A DNA stretch of 64,000 bases from Kaistella pullorum (GTDB taxonomy: Bacteria > Bacteroidota > Bacteroidia > Flavobacteriales > Weeksellaceae): positions 738,374 through 802,373 of the forward strand of contig NZ_JACSPS010000001.1 in the NCBI RefSeq assembly GCF_014837035.1, read 5' to 3'. Every line of letters starts with the position of its first letter. The first letter of the stretch is position 1. This document shows positions 60,227 through 64,000 of the stretch, one piece after another. A program made the translations under genes and the position numbers. The notes under the pieces are model-generated. The model did no database searches and was not told where the DNA came from. It saw only the letters and a program-made list of their open reading frames with translations.

Positions 60227-63043
60227 ATGTCCAAAATTAGATTAAACAAAGCGGTAAAGGAATTAAATATCTCAATCCCAAGACTTGTAGAGTTTCTGCA
60301 GTCTAAAGGAATGGAGGTAGACAATAACCCGAACGCTCAATTGGATGAATCAGCATATTCTGCACTGAAAGCGGAGTTCGCGAAGGACAGTGAGCAGCGT
60401 AAAGCCTCGCACGAGGTGGTGATCACGAAGGTTCCCGAAGAAAAACTGGAAATAGAGCCATCTAAGCCAGAAATCATTCGCGCCAGAACCACCGCCCGTC
60501 CCGAAACCAAAGTTTTGGGCAAAATAGACCTCGAGCCTAAGAAGCCTGAAGCTCCGGTTGAAAAACCTGTCGAAACACCAGCTGAGAAGCCGGTTGAAGA
60601 GGTTACTCTGCATACGCCTGCGGCGGAAAAGCAGGAATTTAAAGTTCTTGACAAGATAGATCTTTCACAGATCGAAAGCGGCCGTACACGTACAGCGCCG
60701 AAGGAAACTCCGAAGGAGGAGAAACCGGCTATAGAAGAAGTGAAGCCACAACCTGTAGAAGAAGCACCAAAACCTGCTGCTGAGCCCGAGAAAGCTCCGG
60801 CAGATCCTTCAGTTCCTGAAAAGATAGAAACTGTTTATCAGAAGCTGGATGGTGTGAAAATTCTGAAGGAAACCGTGGACCTTTCACAGTTCAACAAACC
60901 AAAATCTTCAAGCGCGGCAGCCAAGAAGAAAAGAAAAAGAATTGAAAAACCTGCAACACCGGGCACCGGAACAGCGGGTACTCAAGGTAACAGACCACAA
61001 GGGCAGGGCGGCAATCGCGGTCCCGGTCAGGCTGGTGGAAACCGTGGTGGCCAGGGTGGAAACCGTCCGGGAGGCCAGGGTGGAAATGCCGGACGTGGTG
61101 GCAGCAGACGCGGCGCACCTACAATGCCGGTAGAACTTACCGATGAGCAGGTAAAGAACCAAATTAAAGAAACACTTGAAAAACTTACCAATAAAGGCGG
61201 TAAGAACAAGGGTGCTAAATACAGAAAAGAAAAACGTGTATACCGCCGCGAGCAGGACGAACTGCAGCAGGAAATGGATGCAGCGGACAGAACTCTGAAG
61301 GTAACCGAATTCATTACTGTTGGTGAATTGGCCAGCCTGATGAACGTAAGCCCGACGGAAGTGATTTCAGCGTGCTTCTCTCTTGGCGTAATGGTAACCA
61401 TGAACCAGCGTCTGGAAGCCGATACACTTCTGCTTGTAGCTGACGAATTCGGATACAAAATTGAATTCTCTGATGCGGATCTTGAAGAATCTGCAATTGA
61501 AGAAGATACAGATACTGAGGAAGATTTGTTGCCACGTGCACCGATCGTTACCGTAATGGGTCACGTAGACCACGGTAAGACTTCCTTACTCGATTATATC
61601 AGAAAGACAAACGTAATCGCCGGTGAATCTGGGGGTATTACGCAGCACATCGGTGCATACAATGTTCAGCTTGAAAACGGTCAGCGAATCACGTTCCTGG
61701 ATACACCGGGTCACGAAGCCTTTACCGCGATGCGTGCGAGAGGTGCGCAGATCACCGATATCGCAATTATTGTGATAGCTGCGGATGATGATGTGATGCC
61801 TCAGACCAAAGAAGCGATCTCTCACGCACAGGCGGCGGGAGTTCCGATGATCATTGCGTTAAACAAAGTAGATAAGCCAAACGCGAATCCAGATAACGTA
61901 CGTCAGCAACTTTCTTCGATGAATGTACTCGTGGAAGAATGGGGTGGAAATGTACAGTCTCAGGAGGTTTCAGCTAAGTTTGGTAACAATATGGATGCGT
62001 TGCTGGATAAGGTTTTGCTTCAGGCTGAAATGCTTGAACTTAAAGCAAATCCAAACAAAAATGCACAGGGTGTAGTAATAGAAGCGTCACTTGATAAAGG
62101 ACGTGGATATATTTCTACTATCCTAGTACAAAGTGGAACACTGAAGGTAGGTGATTATGTTCTTGCAGGTAAAAACCACGGTAAGGTAAAAGCAATGCTT
62201 GATGAGCGTGGTAAGCCTCTTGAATCTGCCGGTCCATCAATACCTGTTACGATTCTGGGACTCGACGGTGCGCCGACAGCTGGGGATAAATTCCGCGTGT
62301 TTGAAGATGAAAGAGAAGCGAAAAGTATCGCCACTAAGCGTGAACAGCTTCAACGCGAACAGTCTATCCGCACCAAGAAGCACCTTACGCTTGATGAACT
62401 TGGCCGTAGAATTGCCCTTGGCGACTTCAAGGAACTTAACATTATCCTTAAAGGTGATGTGGACGGTTCTGTGGAAGCACTTTCAGATCAGTTGCAAAGT
62501 CTTAGCACAGAAGAGATCAGCGTGAACATCATCCATCAGGGTGTCGGTCAGATAACCGAGTCCGACGTGTTGCTTGCAGCCGCTTCGGATGCTATTATGA
62601 TCGGCTTTAATGTACGTGCCGGTGTAAATGCGAAAGACCTTGCTGATAAAGAAGAGATTGAGATCAGAACATATTCTGTAATCTACGCTGCTATAGACGA
62701 TGTAAAAGAAGCGATGGAAGGTATGCTTTCGCCGGAGATTAAAGAACAGGTAATCGGTAACGTAGAGATCCGTGAAGTGTTCAGGATTTCGAAAGTTGGC
62801 TCTATTGCAGGTTGTATGGTCTTGACCGGAAAAGTGACACGAAACTCCAAAATCCGTTTGCTGCGTGATGGAATCGTGAAATTTGATGGTGAACTGGAAA
62901 GCTTGAAGCGTTTCAAAGACGATGTGAAAGAAGTAACGAAAGGCTACGAATGTGGTTTGAACATCAAAGGATACAACGATATCGAAGTTGGTGACATCCT
63001 GGAAGTGTATGAAGAAGTTGCTGTGAAGAAGAAACTCAAATAA
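60227..63043 (+). CDS. infB: Translation initiation factor IF-2
   Basis: A 938-residue GTPase that positions initiator tRNA on the ribosome. N-terminal IF2-N region ([25 protein letters not shown]), a long disordered part rich in Pro, Glu and Lys (80-230), then a Gly/Arg/Gln/Asn-rich stretch around 245-300. A second IF2-N-like fold lies near 365-425 ([19 protein letters not shown]). The GTPase core has GHVDHGKTS near 447, DTPGHEAF near 493 and NKVDK near 547, and the C-terminal domains follow. Confidence 0.96.
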   Translation: MSKIRLNKAVKELNISIPRLVEFLQSKGMEVDNNPNAQLDESAYSALKAEFAKDSEQRKASHEVVITKVPEEKLEIEPSKPEIIRARTTARPETKVLGKIDLEPKKPEAPVEKPVETPAEKPVEEVTLHTPAAEKQEFKVLDKIDLSQIESGRTRTAPKETPKEEKPAIEEVKPQPVEEAPKPAAEPEKAPADPSVPEKIETVYQKLDGVKILKETVDLSQFNKPKSSSAAAKKKRKRIEKPATPGTGTAGTQGNRPQGQGGNRGPGQAGGNRGGQGGNRPGGQGGNAGRGGSRRGAPTMPVELTDEQVKNQIKETLEKLTNKGGKNKGAKYRKEKRVYRREQDELQQEMDAADRTLKVTEFITVGELASLMNVSPTEVISACFSLGVMVTMNQRLEADTLLLVADEFGYKIEFSDADLEESAIEEDTDTEEDLLPRAPIVTVMGHVDHGKTSLLDYIRKTNVIAGESGGITQHIGAYNVQLENGQRITFLDTPGHEAFTAMRARGAQITDIAIIVIAADDDVMPQTKEAISHAQAAGVPMIIALNKVDKPNANPDNVRQQLSSMNVLVEEWGGNVQSQEVSAKFGNNMDALLDKVLLQAEMLELKANPNKNAQGVVIEASLDKGRGYISTILVQSGTLKVGDYVLAGKNHGKVKAMLDERGKPLESAGPSIPVTILGLDGAPTAGDKFRVFEDEREAKSIATKREQLQREQSIRTKKHLTLDELGRRIALGDFKELNIILKGDVDGSVEALSDQLQSLSTEEISVNIIHQGVGQITESDVLLAAASDAIMIGFNVRAGVNAKDLADKEEIEIRTYSVIYAAIDDVKEAMEGMLSPEIKEQVIGNVEIREVFRISKVGSIAGCMVLTGKVTRNSKIRLLRDGIVKFDGELESLKRFKDDVKEVTKGYECGLNIKGYNDIEVGDILEVYEEVAVKKKLK

Positions 63044-63064
63044 TAAAATTGACATATAAATAGG

Positions 63065-63092
63065 AGACCTGCTGAGAAGCAGGTCTTTTTTT
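63065..63092 (+). terminator. Terminator of rimP-nusA-infB
   Basis: AGACCTGCT at 63065-63073 pairs with AGCAGGTCT at 63078-63086, followed by a T-run. Confidence 0.85.
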
Positions 63093-63198
63093 GTACCTGA
63101 AGCTAATTTGACATTGCGGGAATCCCGGCTAAGGTCGCGAGCGCAAACCCCGGATGGTAACTTACATCGATGACAACTTCATTCAGCTAAATTTTCGG

Positions 63199-63237
63199 AA
63201 ATCCGACCTTTTTATAAGAAGGACGGATTTTTTTTTT
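63199..63237 (+). terminator. Second terminator-like hairpin in the intergenic region
   Basis: AAATCCG and CCTT at 63199-63210 pair with AAGG and CGGATTT at 63219-63230 with one A-A mismatch, followed by ten T residues. The 520-base gap 63044-63565 otherwise holds no gene. A short unannotated transcript ending here, or a back-up terminator for infB, are both possible. Confidence 0.55.
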
Positions 63238-63506
63238 AAAATGCATAATCGTAAGAAAAACGATAAATAACAGGGCGGGATTTTATCTTAAAGACAAGAA
63301 AATAATTAAAACATAATCTAATTCGTAGCTTAGTATTGCGCTTAAATGTTAAATTGTAAAAAAAACAAAATTTTAGTTAACGTAAGTTTATCGGGGTTTT
63401 AACAGTACTTGTACAAAGAACATTGTCAATTATTTAGAATGAGGCATTAATCACGCTTATCCATTGTAAAATTAAAAACGAATAAATATCCTGAGTATTG
63501 GAGCGG

Positions 63507-63538
63507 TTTGTTAATGTTAAATATAATTAACATATTTG
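63507..63538 (+). promoter_or_regulatory. Promoter of the SusC-like receptor gene
   Basis: TTTG at 63507-63510, a 20-base spacer and CATATTTG at 63531-63538 (one mismatch from TAnnTTTG). The predicted start of transcription is about 25 bases before the ATG. Confidence 0.6.
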
Positions 63539-63565
63539 CGTTCAATTTAAAAAAAATGTGTTAAG

Positions 63566-64000
63566 ATGAATGTGAAATTAAAAGCACTCGGAGCAGGTGT
63601 TATCTTCTTTTTAGGAGGAGGAATGGCATATGCTCAGACTGACTCAACAAGAACTGTTGAAGTAGATGAGGTGGTGATTGTTGGTTATACCGCAGTGAAA
63701 AAAGAAGATTACACTGGATCGGTTTCCAAAGTTGGCAGTGAGAACATTGCTAAGAAGAATGTATCAAATGTTGCACAGGCGCTGACTGGTGAAGCTGCTG
63801 GTGTACGTGTTATTACTACTTCCGGACAGCCGGGTTCTGAGCCTTCTATCAGAATTAGAGGTTTCGGATCGGTAAGTGGAAACAGAGAGCCGCTTTATGT
63901 TTTAGACGGAATTCCGTTTGCAGGTAACGTATCTGCGATCAACCCAGACGACATCGAAAACATGACTGTTCTTAAAGACGCTACTGCAACCGCAATTTAT
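63566..64000 (+). CDS. SusC/RagA family TonB-linked outer-membrane protein, partial
   Basis: The first 145 residues are in the window and the rest lies beyond the right edge. A signal peptide (to about 23, GMAYAQ) is followed almost at once by a TonB box and SusC-like plug (VDEVVIVGYTAVKKEDYTGSVSKV, then GQPGSEPSIRIRGFGSV, PLYVLDGIPFAG, DDIENMTVLKDATATAIY). The usual N-terminal carboxypeptidase-regulatory-like domain of SusC is missing. A SusD-like partner would be expected downstream, outside this window. The substrate is unknown. Confidence 0.9.
   Translation, partial: MNVKLKALGAGVIFFLGGGMAYAQTDSTRTVEVDEVVIVGYTAVKKEDYTGSVSKVGSENIAKKNVSNVAQALTGEAAGVRVITTSGQPGSEPSIRIRGFGSVSGNREPLYVLDGIPFAGNVSAINPDDIENMTVLKDATATAIY

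Noticed and set aside
60890-61573. Minus-strand frames opposite the infB linker
   Set aside because: They are shadows of the repetitive Gly/Arg/Gln-rich and GTPase coding sequence.
1-64000. CRISPR arrays, insertion sequences, prophage, toxin-antitoxin or defence genes
   Set aside because: I looked for regular spaced repeats, transposase, integrase and known defence motifs and saw none.

Overview
This window looks like chromosomal DNA from a flavobacterium of the Chryseobacterium group (Weeksellaceae, Bacteroidota). The signs are the promoter motif TAnnTTTG (with TTTG about 20 bases upstream in the best cases), A-rich start regions without strong Shine-Dalgarno sequences, a type IX secretion C-terminal sorting domain, SusC/RagA and Oar-type TonB-dependent receptors, exosortase XrtF with its partner, DUF5689, DUF6146 and DUF6702 family proteins, a GH3-family protein, and the rimP-nusA-infB order. 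By eye the G+C is somewhat high for that group; it was not computed. Genus-level assignment is inference. No rRNA, tRNA, CRISPR array, prophage or insertion sequence was found.

Layout. 1-12.1 kb: a partial lipoprotein, superoxide dismutase, a DUF6146 lipoprotein, then a secreted nuclease/phosphatase-family enzyme divergent from a TonB-dependent receptor plus a double-DUF5689 lipoprotein (a probable uptake locus). Next is a minus-strand operon reading AmgK-like sugar kinase, RapZ C-terminal-like protein, MurU-like nucleotidyltransferase, LOG-family protein and DUF6702 protein, which resembles cell-wall amino-sugar recycling. 12.1-19.2 kb: exosortase XrtF and partner, a CDF metal transporter, asd, a four-helix membrane protein and a large Oar-like receptor. 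19.4-25.6 kb: an operon of nitroreductase, nadB, mercaptopyruvate sulfurtransferase and nadC, then rnhA and dnaB. 25.8-31.8 kb: MFS and SMR exporters, a T9SS cargo protein, a GH3-family protein and small envelope proteins.

31.9-41.2 kb: mfd, two envelope proteins, pth, and a carbon-handling group (two beta carbonic anhydrases, a SulP transporter and a small SPPPE-ending protein). 41.3-58.2 kb: a surface-polysaccharide cluster with seven to eight glycosyltransferases, two hexapeptide acyltransferases, a FkbM methyltransferase, a Wzm/Wzt-type ABC exporter, a polytopic membrane protein and UDP-glucose dehydrogenase. The cluster has mixed orientations, tail-to-tail overlaps and a 5'-truncated methyltransferase remnant, which suggests repeated gene exchange. 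58.3-63.1 kb: the rimP-nusA-infB operon with a consensus promoter and a terminator-like leader hairpin. 63.6 kb to the end: the start of a SusC/RagA receptor.

The most interesting signals are regulatory. Many start codons lie only 3-7 bases after a TAnnTTTG box, which predicts leaderless or nearly leaderless mRNAs and corrects several start sites. Terminator-like hairpins also sit directly downstream of the promoters of mfd and rimP-nusA-infB. I did not find a clearly new defence or mobile system here.
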